Assembly: GCF_026625145.1 (NCBI RefSeq)
Contig: NZ_CP113088.1
Span: 1,591,501 to 1,655,500 of the forward strand
Length of the DNA stretch: 64,000 bases
Direction: 5' to 3'
Source: Lacinutrix neustonica
Lineage (GTDB): Bacteria; Bacteroidota; Bacteroidia; Flavobacteriales; Flavobacteriaceae
The position numbers and the translations under genes are program-made. The stretch's first letter is position 1; the number at the start of each line of letters is the position of its first letter. The notes beneath the pieces are model-generated. The model had not been told where the DNA came from. It was given only the letters and a program-made list of their open reading frames with translations, and ran no database searches. Below are positions 1-9,038 of this stretch, piece after piece.

Positions 1-226
1 TGGTGCTCTTTACGGTTGATGTTTGTAAAACCAAACTTAGGCACACGTCTTTGAAGCGGCATTTGACCCCCTTCAAAACCAACTTTCTTAGAATAACCGG
101 AACGAGATTTTGCTCCTTTGTGACCACGGGTTGCCGTACCACCTTTTCCGAACCTTGTCCTCTACCTATTCTTTTACCTTGATTCTTAACTGAACCTTCC
201 GCAGGTTTTAAATTACTTAAATCCAT
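1..226 (-). CDS. rplO: 50S ribosomal protein uL15 (partial)
   Basis: Large-subunit protein uL15, last gene visible of the spc operon; the 3' part lies beyond the left window edge. The start is the ATG whose protein begins [12 protein letters not shown], 14 bases downstream of the rpmD stop. The glycine- and arginine-rich N-terminal region ([20 protein letters not shown]) is typical of L15. A CCGGA lesion (-1) near 151 breaks the frame between GQG and GKGG; restoring one C gives continuous L15. secY would be expected next. Confidence 0.93.
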   Translation of the reverse strand, partial: MDLSNLKPAEGSVKNQGKRIGRGQGSEKVVRQPVVTKEQNLVPVILRKLVLKGVKCRFKDVCLSLVLQTSTVKST

Positions 227-240
227 TTTTCAGTATGTTG

Positions 241-423
241 TTATTTAGTTTCTTCAACAGAAACTAAGTGATTAACTTTTCTTACCATTCCTAAAATATT
301 AGGAGTGTTCTCGTGCTCTACAGTCTGACCAATCTTTTTTAAGCCTAAAGCTAGTAATGTTAACTTTTGTCTTTTAGTACGATTGATAGCGCTCTTAACT
401 TTTGTTACTTTTATTTTTGCCAT
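241..423 (-). CDS. rpmD: 50S ribosomal protein uL30
   Basis: Complete 60-residue uL30 of the large subunit, beginning MAKIKVTKVKSAINR. The length and the central motif LGLKKIGQTVEHENTP match the bacterial short L30 family. It sits between rpsE (11 bases upstream) and rplO (14 bases downstream), the standard spc-operon position. No lesion is present. It has no promoter of its own and is presumably co-transcribed with the rest of the cluster. Confidence 0.97.
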   Translation of the reverse strand: MAKIKVTKVKSAINRTKRQKLTLLALGLKKIGQTVEHENTPNILGMVRKVNHLVSVEETK

Positions 424-434
424 TTCTGTAAATA

Positions 435-959
435 TTAACCGTTAAAAACTTTCTCCAATGAAACACCTCTCTCACGAGCGATAGTGTGTGCACTTCTCAA
501 TTGCAATAATGCATCGAAAGTTGCTTTAACTACGTTATGTGGGTTTGATGAACCTTGAGACTTAGATAATACATCGTGCACTCCAACTGCTTCTAAAACT
601 GTTCTTACAGCTCCACCAGCAATAACTCCTGTACCAGGAGCTGCAGGAATGATGTTTACTCTTGCTCCACCAAATTTACCTTTTTGTTCGTGAGGTAATG
701 TACCTTTTATAATAGGAATTCGAACTAGGTTCTTTTTAGCATCTTCAATAGCTTTTGCAATTGCACTCGCTACATCTTTAGATTTTCCTAAACCGTGTCC
801 TACAACACCTGCTTCATCACCAACCACTACGATTGCTGAAAAACCAAATGCTCTACCACCTTTTGTTACCTTAGTAACTCTCTGTACACCAATCAAACGA
901 TCTTTAAGATCTAATCCACTTGGTTTTACTAACTCTGCGCTTTTGTATTTTTGATACAT
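435..959 (-). CDS. rpsE: 30S ribosomal protein uS5
   Basis: Complete 174-residue uS5, a small-subunit protein involved in decoding fidelity. The N-terminal double-stranded RNA-binding domain is visible ([19 protein letters not shown], then [15 protein letters not shown]). The C-terminal part has [19 protein letters not shown] and ends VSLEKVFNG. It follows rplR by 6 bases. The reading frame is intact throughout. Confidence 0.98.
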   Translation of the reverse strand: MYQKYKSAELVKPSGLDLKDRLIGVQRVTKVTKGGRAFGFSAIVVVGDEAGVVGHGLGKSKDVASAIAKAIEDAKKNLVRIPIIKGTLPHEQKGKFGGARVNIIPAAPGTGVIAGGAVRTVLEAVGVHDVLSKSQGSSNPHNVVKATFDALLQLRSAHTIARERGVSLEKVFNG

Positions 960-965
960 AATTTC

Positions 966-1322
966 TTAGAATTTAAGTCCTGCTTCTCTAGCTCCTTCAG
1001 CTAACGATTTTACTCTTCCGTGATATAAGTATCCACCTCTATCGAAAGCGATAGTACTTATTCCAGCTTTAATTGCTTTTTCGGCCACTGACTTTCCTAC
1101 TAATGTAGCTAATTCAGACTTATTACCTTTTGCAGAACTAATGTCTTTATCTCTTGAAGAGGCTGCTGCTAAAGTTTTACCTGTAACATCATCAACTACC
1201 TGAGCATAAATCTCTTTATTACTTCTATAAACAGCTAACCTAGGTCGTGCTTCTGTACCGTAAACTACCTTACGAATTCTGCTTTTGATTCTTAATCTTC
1301 TTTCGTTCTTTGTTAACGCCAT
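966..1322 (-). CDS. rplR: 50S ribosomal protein uL18
   Basis: Complete 118-residue uL18, the 5S rRNA-binding protein of the central protuberance. Family signatures are [20 protein letters not shown] in the first half and [20 protein letters not shown] near the C-terminus, ending REAGLKF. It lies 10 bases after the rplF stop and 6 bases before rpsE. The frame is intact. Confidence 0.98.
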   Translation of the reverse strand: MALTKNERRLRIKSRIRKVVYGTEARPRLAVYRSNKEIYAQVVDDVTGKTLAAASSRDKDISSAKGNKSELATLVGKSVAEKAIKAGISTIAFDRGGYLYHGRVKSLAEGAREAGLKF

Positions 1323-1332
1323 AACTTAATTA

Positions 1333-1874
1333 TTATGCTGATTTACCAGCTTTTCTTCTTAGTATTTCACCTACAAACTTGATACCTTTTCCTTTATAAG
1401 GCTCTCGGCGGTCTAAAACCACGAATTTTCGCAGCTACTTGTCCAACAAGTTGTTTGTCGTGTGAGGTTAACTTAATGATTGGATTTTTACCTTTATCTG
1501 ATACTGTTTCCACCGTTACTTCGGTGCAATATTCATGACAATGTTGTGAGAAAAACCTAAAGCTAACTCTAATTTGTTACCTTGGTTACTTGCTCTATAT
1601 CCTACTCCTACTAGCTCAAGCTGTTTAGTCCATCCTTTTGAAACACCTTCAATCATATTATTGACTAGTGATCTGTATAAACCATGCTTTGCTTTCTGTT
1701 CTTTAGAATCTGATGAACGTGTTACATACACATTACCTTCTTCTACTTTAACTTCTACAGTATCGTAATTTTGAGATAATTCTCCCAATTTTCCTTTTGC
1801 TGTAATAACGTTATCTTTTACTTCTACTGTAATTCCTTCGGAATTGCAACTGGGTTATTTCCTATTCTTGACAT
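1333..1874 (-). CDS. rplF: 50S ribosomal protein uL6 (three frame lesions)
   Basis: uL6, about 180 residues after correction, starting MSRIGNNPVAIPEG and ending RRKAGKSA. Both L6 domains are present; the C-terminal signature reads RPPEPYKGKGIKFVGE once repaired. Three CCGGA lesions break it: a lost G near 1837 (AIPEG), a lost G near 1511 (IAPEVTVE) and an inserted base near 1408 (RPPEPYKG). With these undone the span is 543 bases, exactly 181 codons. uL6 is normally essential, so three independent real breaks in one copy would be lethal. This makes it one of the strongest cases for artefact. Confidence 0.93.
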
Positions 1875-1892
1875 CTCTTTCTCCCTTTTAGA

Positions 1893-2291
1893 TTAGTAAA
1901 CATAACATAAGACTTCACCACCAACATTTTCTCTTTGGGCTTGCTTACCTGTCATTACTCCGTGAGAAGTAGAAACGATAGCAATACCTAATCCATTAAG
2001 AATACGTGGTAATTCGGTTGAACTAGAATACTTACGTAAACCAGGCTTACTGATTCTTTGTAATTTTCTAATGACTGGTTCTTTTGTTTCTTTATTGTAC
2101 TTAAGCGCTATTTTAATAGTCCCTTGTACTGTAGAATCATCGAACTTATAACTTAAAATATACCCTTGATCGAATAATATTTTAGTTATGTCCTTTTTTA
2201 AATTTGATGCAGGAATCTCTACTACTCTGTGATTAGCACGCACTGCGTTTCTAATTCTAGTAAGAAAATCTGCAATTGGATCTGTATACAT
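1893..2291 (-). CDS. rpsH: 30S ribosomal protein uS8
   Basis: Complete 132-residue uS8, which binds helix 21 of 16S rRNA and in other bacteria represses the spc operon. It begins [17 protein letters not shown] and ends with the signature [20 protein letters not shown] followed by VLCYVY. It lies between rpsN (60-base spacer, unusually long for this cluster) and rplF (18 bases). The frame is intact. Confidence 0.98.
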   Translation of the reverse strand: MYTDPIADFLTRIRNAVRANHRVVEIPASNLKKDITKILFDQGYILSYKFDDSTVQGTIKIALKYNKETKEPVIRKLQRISKPGLRKYSSSTELPRILNGLGIAIVSTSHGVMTGKQAQRENVGGEVLCYVY

Positions 2292-2310
2292 ATGTATTGA
2301 ATTGCGGACT

Positions 2311-2332
2311 TGGTTTTCGGACTATTCCGAAC
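2311..2332. other. Inverted repeat in the rpsN-rpsH spacer
   Basis: The 60-base gap between rpsN and rpsH holds an imperfect inverted repeat: GGTT-CGGA arms with a two-base bulge, a short loop, then TCCG-AACC. It could form a small RNA hairpin upstream of rpsH, where S8-type autoregulation acts in other bacteria. Both arms contain CGGA/TCCG, so the sequence itself may carry CCGGA lesions and the real stem may be longer. Function is not shown. Confidence 0.3.
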
Positions 2333-2351
2333 CTTAGACCAATTTATAATT

Positions 2352-2621
2352 TTACCAACTTGCTTTTTTAACTCCAGGTATTAACCCTTGGTTAGCCATT
2401 TGTCTGAAAATAACACGAGAAATACCAAACGTACGCATGTAACCTTTTGGTCTTCCAGTTAATTTACAACGGTTATGTTGTCTTACTGGAGAGGCGTTTT
2501 TAGGTAACTTTTGTAATGCTTCATAATCGCCAGCTTCTTTTAAAGCCTTACGTTTTTCGGCATACTTAGCTACTGTTTTAGCTCTTTTCACCTCGCGGGC
2601 TTTCATTGATTCTTTAGCCAT
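2352..2621 (-). CDS. rpsN: 30S ribosomal protein uS14
   Basis: Complete 89-residue uS14 of the small-subunit head. It is the zinc-independent form: the CxxC pairs of the short zinc-binding type are missing, leaving a single cysteine in [18 protein letters not shown]. It ends [11 protein letters not shown], the canonical C-terminus. The start ATG is 3 bases after the rplE stop. The frame is intact. Confidence 0.98.
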   Translation of the reverse strand: MAKESMKAREVKRAKTVAKYAEKRKALKEAGDYEALQKLPKNASPVRQHNRCKLTGRPKGYMRTFGISRVIFRQMANQGLIPGVKKASW

Positions 2622-2624
2622 AAC

Positions 2625-3176
2625 TTAGTTTTTTTGAAAAGGTAATCCTAATTCAGTTAATAATGATTTTGCTTCCTTATCAGTATCGGCAGAAGTTACA
2701 AATGTAATATCCATTCCTGAGATTTTATTGATTTTATCAATATCAATCTCTGGAAAGATAATTTGTTCAGTAACTCCTAAATTGTAGTTACCTCTTCCGT
2801 CAAATCCTTTAGCTTTAATTCCTCCAAAATCCCTTACACGTGGTAAAGCTGAAGTTACTAAACGATCTAAAAACTCATACATTCTTTCGCCTCTTAACGT
2901 AACCATAGCACCAATGGGCATACCTTTACGTAATTTGAAAGTTGCAACATCCTTTTTAGATAACGTTGCTATAGCGCGTTGTCCTGTTATAGTTGTTAGT
3001 TCTTCCACTGCGTGGTCCACTAACTTTTTGTCTGCAACTGCTGCACCTACACCTTTAGATACTACGATCTTTTTAAGTTTAGGGACTTGCATTACATTAC
3101 TATAACCAAATTCTTCTGTAAGAGCTGCAATTACTCTGCTTTTATACTCTTCTTTAAGTCTCGGTGAATATGCCAT
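2625..3176 (-). CDS. rplE: 50S ribosomal protein uL5
   Basis: Complete 183-residue uL5, which contacts 5S rRNA and P-site tRNA. Features are [19 protein letters not shown] at the N-terminus, the central [33 protein letters not shown], and a C-terminal [19 protein letters not shown]. It follows rplX by 2 bases. The frame is intact. Confidence 0.98.
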   Translation of the reverse strand: MAYSPRLKEEYKSRVIAALTEEFGYSNVMQVPKLKKIVVSKGVGAAVADKKLVDHAVEELTTITGQRAIATLSKKDVATFKLRKGMPIGAMVTLRGERMYEFLDRLVTSALPRVRDFGGIKAKGFDGRGNYNLGVTEQIIFPEIDIDKINKISGMDITFVTSADTDKEAKSLLTELGLPFQKN

Positions 3177-3178
3177 AA

Positions 3179-3490
3179 CTATATTACTTCATTAGATTTT
3201 TTAGAAAATCTCACTTTCTTATCGCCTTCCATTCTAAATCCAACTCGCGTTGCTTCTCCTTTAGAAGTTAACAAAGAAAGGTTTGATATTTGAATAGGAG
3301 CTTCTTTTTCTACGATTCCTCCTTGTGGGCTCTGTGCACTTGGTTTAGTATGTTTCTTCACCATGTTTACACCCTCAACGATCGCTTTGTTCTTATCGGT
3401 TAATACTTTTTGTACTTTCCCTTCTGATCCTTTGTGATCTCCAGCAATTACCTTTACAGTATCTCCGGATTTTATTTTAAGCTTTGTCAT
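3179..3490 (-). CDS. rplX: 50S ribosomal protein uL24
   Basis: uL24, an assembly-initiating protein with a KOW motif ([19 protein letters not shown]) in the first third. I start it at [10 protein letters not shown], 103 residues; an in-frame ATG 12 bases upstream (MIKKMTKL) is possible but begins right at the rplN stop. The body includes [20 protein letters not shown], standard for L24. The frame is intact. Confidence 0.95.
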   Translation of the reverse strand: MTKLKIKSGDTVKVIAGDHKGSEGKVQKVLTDKNKAIVEGVNMVKKHTKPSAQSPQGGIVEKEAPIQISNLSLLTSKGEATRVGFRMEGDKKVRFSKKSNEVI

Positions 3491-3502
3491 CTTTTTTATC
3501 AA

Positions 3503-3871
3503 TTAAAGCACTTCGGTGCCAATGATACAATTTTCATGAATTGTTTATCACGAAGTTCTCTAGCAACCGGTCCAAAAACACGCGTTCCTCTCATTTCTCC
3601 CGTAGGATTTAAAAGGACACAGGCGTTATCATCGAATCTAATATAAGATCCGTCTCGGACGTCTTACTTCTTTTTTAGTACGTACAACAACTGCTGTAGA
3701 AACCGCTCCTTTTTTAATGTTTCCATTAGGAGTGGCATCTTTTACAGTAACAACAATTTTGTCACCTACAGAAGCGTATCTTCTTTTAGTACCACCTAGA
3801 ACACGTATTGTTAATACTTCTTTTGCTCCAGTGTTATCTGCTACTTTTAGTCTTGATTCTTGTTGTACCAT
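3503..3871 (-). CDS. rplN: 50S ribosomal protein uL14 (two frame lesions)
   Basis: uL14, 122 residues after correction, at the subunit interface. It begins [19 protein letters not shown] and after repair continues [20 protein letters not shown] to VSLAPEVL. Two CCGGA lesions disturb it: an insertion near 3652 (RRPDGSY) and a lost G near 3513 just before the stop (LAPEVL). They offset each other in length, so the span of 369 bases is 123 codons both before and after repair. Confidence 0.94.
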
Positions 3872-3873
3872 AA

Positions 3874-4134
3874 TTACTTCGCTCTTTCAATTATTTCAAC
3901 TAATCTCCAACATTTCGATTTACTTAAAGGTCTTGTTTCCATGATCTTTACAGTATCTCCAATGTTACAATCGTTTGTCTCGTCGTGTGCAACGTATTTT
4001 TTCGTTTTCAACACGAACTTTCCGTACATAGGGTGTTTTACTTTTTTAACCTCTGCAACAACTATTGATTTTTGCATCTTGTTACTAGTAACAACTCCTA
4101 TACGTTCTTTTCTTAAGTTTCTTTTTTCCATCAT
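3874..4134 (-). CDS. rpsQ: 30S ribosomal protein uS17
   Basis: Complete 86-residue uS17, an early 16S rRNA-binding protein. It has [20 protein letters not shown], then [18 protein letters not shown] and the family signature [20 protein letters not shown]. The next gene, rplN, starts 2 bases later. An alternative start one codon downstream (MEKRN) cannot be excluded. Confidence 0.97.
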   Translation of the reverse strand: MMEKRNLRKERIGVVTSNKMQKSIVVAEVKKVKHPMYGKFVLKTKKYVAHDETNDCNIGDTVKIMETRPLSKSKCWRLVEIIERAK

Positions 4135-4143
4135 TAAGCAGAA

Positions 4144-4335
4144 TTATTGTAATTCTCTTTTAGTTAATTCTGTTGCCAATCTTGCTACGTCTCTTCTTAC
4201 AGAGCGCAATTGAATTGGGTTATCTAAAGGAGATATTGCATGTGCCATTTTTAGGTCTGAATAACTCTTTTTTGTCTCACCAAGTTTCTCTTGTAACTCA
4301 GCTACAGATAATTCTTTAATTTCTGATTGTTTCAT
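4144..4335 (-). CDS. rpmC: 50S ribosomal protein uL29
   Basis: Complete 63-residue uL29 near the polypeptide exit tunnel, a two-helix protein. It begins MKQSEIKELSVAELQEKL and contains NPIQLRSVRRDVARLATEL, the usual C-terminal helix. The spacing is 13 bases after rplP and 9 before rpsQ. The frame is intact. Confidence 0.97.
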   Translation of the reverse strand: MKQSEIKELSVAELQEKLGETKKSYSDLKMAHAISPLDNPIQLRSVRRDVARLATELTKRELQ

Positions 4336-4348
4336 AATATCAAATAAA

Positions 4349-4769
4349 TTATGCTTCGTAATCTCTAGCGATTAAAAACTTAGTTTTCACAGGTAATTTT
4401 TGTGCTGCTAAACGTAAAGCTTCTTTAGCTACGTCTAAGGGTACACCACCAATTTCAAAAAGAATTCTTCCTGGTTTAACTACCGCTACCCAATATTCTA
4501 CTGCACCTTTACCTTTACCCATACGTACTTCAAGAGGTTTCTTTGTAATAGGCTTGTCTCGGAAATATTTTAATCCAAAGTTGCCCTTCTCTTTTCATAT
4601 AACGAGTAGCTGCAATACGTGCCGCTTCTATTTGACGCGAAGTTAAAAACTCTGTGTCTAGTGATTTTATTCCAAAGGTACCGTTTGAAAGTAAGTGACC
4701 TCTACCCGAGTTCCCTTTCATACGTCCTTTTTGCATTTTACGAAATTTTGTTCTTTTAGGCTGTAACAT
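4349..4769 (-). CDS. rplP: 50S ribosomal protein uL16 (one frame lesion)
   Basis: uL16, 139 residues after correction. It begins [19 protein letters not shown] and carries [18 protein letters not shown] and, after repair, [20 protein letters not shown] followed by [18 protein letters not shown]. The single CCGGA lesion, an inserted base near 4558, falls in IFPDKP. Removing it gives 420 bases, exactly 140 codons. The C-terminus is LIARDYEA. Confidence 0.95.
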
Positions 4770-4789
4770 TTTTTCTGTTCTTTAAAAAA

Positions 4790-5515
4790 TTACTTTCTAC
4801 GACGAGATTGGTTCTTATTATTTCCACCTTCACTACGTCCACCTTTTCCTTGCTTCTTAGATAATCCAACAAGAGGAGAAAGCTCTCTTTTACCATATAC
4901 TTCACCCTTCATGATCCATACTTTAACACCTAATCTACCATAAGTAGTGTGTGCCTCAACTAAAGCATAATCAATATCGGCTCTAAAAGTTGATAAAGGA
5001 ATACGTCCTTCTTTGTAGTGTTCAGAACGTGCCATTTCAGCTCCATTTAAACGACCACTAATTTGAACTTTAATTCCTTCAGCGTTCATTCGCATTGTAG
5101 CAGCAATAGCCATTTTAATAGCACGTCTGTATGAAATTCTATTTTCAATTTGACGAGCAATGCTTGTTCCTACTAAGAATGCGTCAAGTTCAGGTCTTTT
5201 AATTTCAAAGATATTAATCTGAACTTCTTTACCAGTAATCTTTTTAAGCTCCTCTTTTAACTTGTCTACCTCTTGACCACCTTTCCCAATAATGATACCA
5301 GGTCTTGCAGTAGTGATAGTAACGGTTACAAGTTTTAAAGTTCTCTCAATGATTACTCTACTTACACTCGCTTTAGATAAACGCGCATGAACGTATTTTC
5401 TAATCTTATCGTCTTCGGCAAGTTTATCACCATAATCGTTTCCTCCGTACCAGTTAGATTCCCATCCTCTGATAATTCCTAAGCGATTTCCGATTGGATT
5501 TGTCTTTTGTCCCAT
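4790..5515 (-). CDS. rpsC: 30S ribosomal protein uS3
   Basis: uS3, 241 residues, at the mRNA entry site. I start at [20 protein letters not shown], the universal S3 N-terminus, rather than at an ATG 36 bases upstream that would overlap rplV. The KH domain is visible ([20 protein letters not shown]) and the C-terminal domain has [19 protein letters not shown]. It ends in a basic, Gly/Asn/Arg-rich tail. The frame is intact. Confidence 0.97.
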   Translation of the reverse strand: MGQKTNPIGNRLGIIRGWESNWYGGNDYGDKLAEDDKIRKYVHARLSKASVSRVIIERTLKLVTVTITTARPGIIIGKGGQEVDKLKEELKKITGKEVQINIFEIKRPELDAFLVGTSIARQIENRISYRRAIKMAIAATMRMNAEGIKVQISGRLNGAEMARSEHYKEGRIPLSTFRADIDYALVEAHTTYGRLGVKVWIMKGEVYGKRELSPLVGLSKKQGKGGRSEGGNNKNQSRRRK

Positions 5516-5522
5516 ATCTATC

Positions 5523-5930
5523 TTAGCTTTGTGTATTATTATTAGCTCCAACTACGATTGTTACGTGGTTTGAACGTTTTCTTATTCTGTGCGCACGACC
5601 TTGAGGTGCTGGACGTAATCTTTTTAACATAGATCCTCCGTCAACTCTAATCTCCTTTACAAAAAGTCCAGCTTCTTCAATACTCGCATCTTCGTTTTTT
5701 GCTTGCCAGTTTGCTACTGCAGATACTAACAACGTTTCTAAACGCTTTGATGCTTCTTTTGAACTAAACTTTAAAATGTAAAGTGCTTTTTCTACCTTTT
5801 CACCTCTTACTAAATCGGCTACTAAACGCATTTTTCTCGGTGATGTAGGACAGTTATTAAGTTTAGCAAAAGCTACTTGCTTTTTACCTTCCTTAATAGC
5901 GTCTGCCATTTGTTTTTTACGACTTCCCAT
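5523..5930 (-). CDS. rplV: 50S ribosomal protein uL22
   Basis: uL22, 135 residues as read, lining the exit tunnel. The N-terminus [18 protein letters not shown] precedes the canonical [20 protein letters not shown]. The tunnel hairpin signature is [20 protein letters not shown], followed by [12 protein letters not shown]. The second methionine (MADAIK) could also be the start; the upstream ATG lies 6 bases past the rpsS stop. Confidence 0.96.
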   Translation of the reverse strand: MGSRKKQMADAIKEGKKQVAFAKLNNCPTSPRKMRLVADLVRGEKVEKALYILKFSSKEASKRLETLLVSAVANWQAKNEDASIEEAGLFVKEIRVDGGSMLKRLRPAPQGRAHRIRKRSNHVTIVVGANNNTQS

Positions 5931-5936
5931 AGCTTA

Positions 5937-6215
5937 CTACTTTTTACCTTTATTTTTAGCACCAGCGTGACCTCTAAATGATCTTGTTGGTGAAAATTCT
6001 CCTAATTTATGACCTACCATGTTTTCAGTAACATATACTGGAACAAATTGACGGCCATTGTGTACTGCGATTGTTTGTCCAACAAAATGCGGAGTAATCA
6101 TACTTGCTCTTGACCAAGTTTTGATTACCGTTTTTTTGTTGTTCTCAACGTTAACAGCCACTTTTCTCTCTAATTTATAATGAACGTAAGGTCCTTTTTT
6201 TAATGATCTTGCCAT
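5937..6215 (-). CDS. rpsS: 30S ribosomal protein uS19
   Basis: Complete 92-residue uS19, which forms a complex with S13 in the small-subunit head. It begins [19 protein letters not shown] and has the signatures [20 protein letters not shown] and [19 protein letters not shown]. Spacing is 3 bases from rplB and 6 to rplV. The frame is intact. Confidence 0.98.
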   Translation of the reverse strand: MARSLKKGPYVHYKLERKVAVNVENNKKTVIKTWSRASMITPHFVGQTIAVHNGRQFVPVYVTENMVGHKLGEFSPTRSFRGHAGAKNKGKK

Positions 6216-6218
6216 GTC

Positions 6219-7043
6219 TTATTTTTTTCTACGTTCGATAATATAATTATTACTCGCTTTAGTTTTAGAACGTGTTCTAAATCCTTTAGCAGGTATACCG
6301 TTTCTTGAACGTGGGTGTCCTCCGGAAGATTTACCTTCACCACCACCCATTGGGTGATCGACTGGGTTCATTACTACTGGTCTAGTTCTTGGTCTTCTAC
6401 CTAACCATCTTGATCTACCTGCTTTACCTGACACTAACAATTGGTGATCTGAATTAGATACGACACCAATGGTAGCCATACAAGTTACCAAGATTAATCT
6501 TGTCTCACCTGATGGTAATTTGATAGTTGCAAACTTACCGTCTCTCGCCATTAATTGAGCGAAAGCACCAGCACTACGAGCCATAACAGCTCCTTGACCT
6601 GGACGTAACTCTACACAAGATATTATTGTACCTAATGGGATATTTGCTAAAGGCATTGCGTTTCCAATTTACGGAGCTGCATTTTCACCTGAAACAACAG
6701 TTTGTCCAACTTGTAAACCATTTTGAGCAATGATATAAGTCTTCTCACCATCTTGGTAATTTAATAAAGCGATAAACGCTGTACGGTTTGGATCGTATTG
6801 TATTGAAGCCACTTCAGCAGGAATCCCCGCTTTCGTTCTTTTAAAATCAATTATACGATACCTTTTCTTATGACCACCACCTATGTAGCGCATTGTCATA
6901 CGACCTTGACTGTTTCTACCACCTGAACGTTTTTTCGGAGCTAATAAACTTTTCTCCGGCTTATCAGTAGAAATGGCGTCAAATCCATTAACTACTCTAA
7001 ATCGCTGTCCTGGTGTGATTGGTTTTAATTTTCTTACTGACAT
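6219..7043 (-). CDS. rplB: 50S ribosomal protein uL2 (apparent internal stop)
   Basis: uL2, 274 residues, essential for peptidyl transfer and subunit joining. It begins [18 protein letters not shown]; the C-terminal signature is [18 protein letters not shown]. The frame is continuous except for a single TAA at about 6666-6668, in the order [21 protein letters not shown]. The expected codon pair is CCG GAA (Pro-Glu) and the sequence reads CCG TAA. This is the substitution class of CCGGA lesion; no base is gained or lost. Reading it as two genes would be wrong, since uL2 is never split. Confidence 0.95.
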
Positions 7044-7053
7044 TTGTCTTTAA

Positions 7054-7344
7054 TTACATGTTAGTGTATAAATCAATTATCTCACCTTCCGCCAGTTGTA
7101 CAATTGCTTTTTTCATTGCATTTGTTTTACCATGTTGAATCCCAGTTTTCGTAAACTTGGTCTTTCGATCTGGACGGACATTTATAGTACGAACTTTTTC
7201 AACAGAAACGCCATAAGCAGCTTCCACCGCTTTTTTAATTTCTACCTTGTTCGCCTTCGTGTTCACAAAGAAACTAAAGCAGTTGTTTAACTCACTGTTC
7301 GCAGTTGCTTTTTCTGTGACTATAGGTTTAATTAAGATATTCAT
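7054..7344 (-). CDS. rplW: 50S ribosomal protein uL23
   Basis: Complete 96-residue uL23 at the exit-tunnel mouth, docking site for trigger factor and SRP. It begins MNILIKPIVTEKATANSE; NTKANKVEIKKAVEAAYGVS and VRTINVRPDRKTKFTKTG are family signatures. It lies 7 bases after rplD and 10 before rplB. The frame is intact. Confidence 0.97.
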   Translation of the reverse strand: MNILIKPIVTEKATANSELNNCFSFFVNTKANKVEIKKAVEAAYGVSVEKVRTINVRPDRKTKFTKTGIQHGKTNAMKKAIVQLAEGEIIDLYTNM

Positions 7345-7351
7345 CTGTTTC

Positions 7352-7981
7352 TTATTTACTTAAATTCGTTTCAATTCCTTCTAAAGCACCCTCTAAAAGT
7401 ATTACCTGATTTGCATTTAAAATCTTGTAAGTACTTAATTCTGAAGCGGTTACTACTTCAGAGCCTTTTAAATTGCGTGACGACAAATATACATTATTAT
7501 TCGACGCACCCAACACAAAGAGAGACTTTTTGTTTTCTAAGTCTAAAGCCTTTAAAACCGCTGTGAAATTTTTGGTTTTTGGAGCATCAAAATTGAAGTC
7601 TTCTAAAACCACAATAGCGTTCTCATTTGCTTTAATACTAAAAGCTGATTTACGAGCTAATCGTTTCAGGCTTTTATTAAGTTTGAAACTGTAGTTTCTA
7701 GGTCTTGGTCCGAACATACGTCCACCCCCTCTAAAAACTCCGGACTTAATACTACCTGCTCTAGCCGTACCAGTTCCTTTTTGCTTCTTAATCTTACGTG
7801 TTGACCCAGTGATCTCAGCTCTTTCTTTCGATTTGTGAGTTCCCTGTCTTTGGTTTGCTAAATATTGTTTAACATCCAAGTACACTGCATGATTATTAGG
7901 CTCAATAGCAAAAACACCGTCAGAAAGGTCTGCCTTTCTACCTGTTTCTTTTCCGTTTATATCTAAAACTGCTACTTTCAT
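7352..7981 (-). CDS. rplD: 50S ribosomal protein uL4
   Basis: Complete 209-residue uL4, a tunnel protein and in gammaproteobacteria the regulator of the S10 operon. The start ATG overlaps the rplC stop as TAATG. The extended loop is visible ([20 protein letters not shown], then [19 protein letters not shown]). The C-terminal part includes [16 protein letters not shown]. The frame is intact. Confidence 0.97.
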   Translation of the reverse strand: MKVAVLDINGKETGRKADLSDGVFAIEPNNHAVYLDVKQYLANQRQGTHKSKERAEITGSTRKIKKQKGTGTARAGSIKSGVFRGGGRMFGPRPRNYSFKLNKSLKRLARKSAFSIKANENAIVVLEDFNFDAPKTKNFTAVLKALDLENKKSLFVLGASNNNVYLSSRNLKGSEVVTASELSTYKILNANQVILLEGALEGIETNLSK

Positions 7982-8598
7982 TATTTTCTAATAATTACAT
8001 AAGCGTTTTTATGGCCAGGTACACAACCTTTAACCACAAGTAGATTCTTATCAGCAACTACTTTTAAAACTCTTAAATTTTGAACTTTTATAGTGTCTCC
8101 ACCCATTCTTCCTGCCATTTTCATTCCTTTGAAAACACGTGCAGGATACGATGCAGCTCCAATAGATCCTGGTGCTCTTAAACGATTATGTTGACCGTGA
8201 GTCGCTTGACCTACACCTCCAAAACCATGACGTTTTACAACCCCTTGAAATCCTTTTCCTTTTGATGTTCCTGAAACATCAATAAATTCACCTTCTTTGA
8301 AGTGCTCTACAGTGATTGCATCACCTAATTTGTACTCCTCATCAAAACCTTTAAATTCAACGATTTTGCGTTTTACAGAAGTTCCTGCCTTTTTAACATG
8401 ACCTAAGTCAGCTTTAGTAGCACTTTTTTCTGTCGCGTCATCGAAACCAAGTTGCACAGCTTTATAGCCGTCAACTTCTTCAGTTCTGACTTGGGTAACG
8501 ATACATGGTCCAGCTTCGATTACTGTACATGGAATGTTTTTTCCATTTTCATCGAAGATGCTGGTCATACCGATTTTCTTTCCAATTAACCCGGACAT
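7981..8598 (-). CDS. rplC: 50S ribosomal protein uL3
   Basis: Complete 205-residue uL3, an early assembly protein reaching the peptidyl transferase centre. It begins [19 protein letters not shown]. The signature region reads [20 protein letters not shown] followed by [20 protein letters not shown]. Its stop overlaps the rplD start by one base (TAATG), suggesting translational coupling. A 123-base spacer separates it from rpsJ, the longest gap in the cluster. Confidence 0.97.
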   Translation of the reverse strand: MSGLIGKKIGMTSIFDENGKNIPCTVIEAGPCIVTQVRTEEVDGYKAVQLGFDDATEKSATKADLGHVKKAGTSVKRKIVEFKGFDEEYKLGDAITVEHFKEGEFIDVSGTSKGKGFQGVVKRHGFGGVGQATHGQHNRLRAPGSIGAASYPARVFKGMKMAGRMGGDTIKVQNLRVLKVVADKNLLVVKGCVPGHKNAYVIIRK

Positions 8599-8635
8599 AA
8601 TTATTATTTATTTGTTATTACTATTTATTAAAAAC

Positions 8636-8668
8636 ATTCAAGGCCGAAAATACGTTTCAGCCCTGAAT
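8636..8668 (-). promoter_or_regulatory. Hairpin in the rpsJ-rplC leader
   Basis: The 123-base rpsJ-rplC spacer contains a 14-base-pair stem with two G-T wobbles and a five-base loop. On the transcribed strand the arms are ATTCAGGGCTGAAA and TTTCGGCCTTGAAT. No T-run follows, so a simple terminator is unlikely. A leader structure before rplC-rplD is where ribosomal-protein autoregulation acts in other bacteria; that role here is inference. Confidence 0.45.
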
Positions 8669-8721
8669 TGTATTTTTACCGTTTTTCCTTCGCTCGCAGC
8701 TTAGGACATGTAAGTTTATTA

Positions 8722-9027
8722 CTAAACTTTTATCTCTACTTCAACCCCACTTGGTAACTCTAATTTCATTAGAGCATCAATTGTTTTAGAAGATGAAGAG
8801 TAAATATCTAATAATCTCTTATAAGAGCTTAATTGAAATTGTTCTCTAGACTTCTTATTCACGTGTGGTGAACGTAATACAGTGAAAATCTTCTTGTGCG
8901 TTGGTAATGGAATTGGTCCAGTAACAACAGCACCTGTACTTTTTACTGTTTTTACAATCTTATCAGCAGATTTATCTACTAAGTTGTGATCGTAAGACTT
9001 TAATTTTATTCTGATTTTTTGACTCAT
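8722..9027 (-). CDS. rpsJ: 30S ribosomal protein uS10
   Basis: Complete 101-residue uS10 (NusE), also an antitermination factor. It begins [20 protein letters not shown] and has the signatures [20 protein letters not shown] and [20 protein letters not shown]. It follows fusA by 11 bases, so str and S10 clusters are joined directly. The frame is intact. Confidence 0.98.
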   Translation of the reverse strand: MSQKIRIKLKSYDHNLVDKSADKIVKTVKSTGAVVTGPIPLPTHKKIFTVLRSPHVNKKSREQFQLSSYKRLLDIYSSSSKTIDALMKLELPSGVEVEIKV

Positions 9028-9038
9028 TTTCTTAAGAT

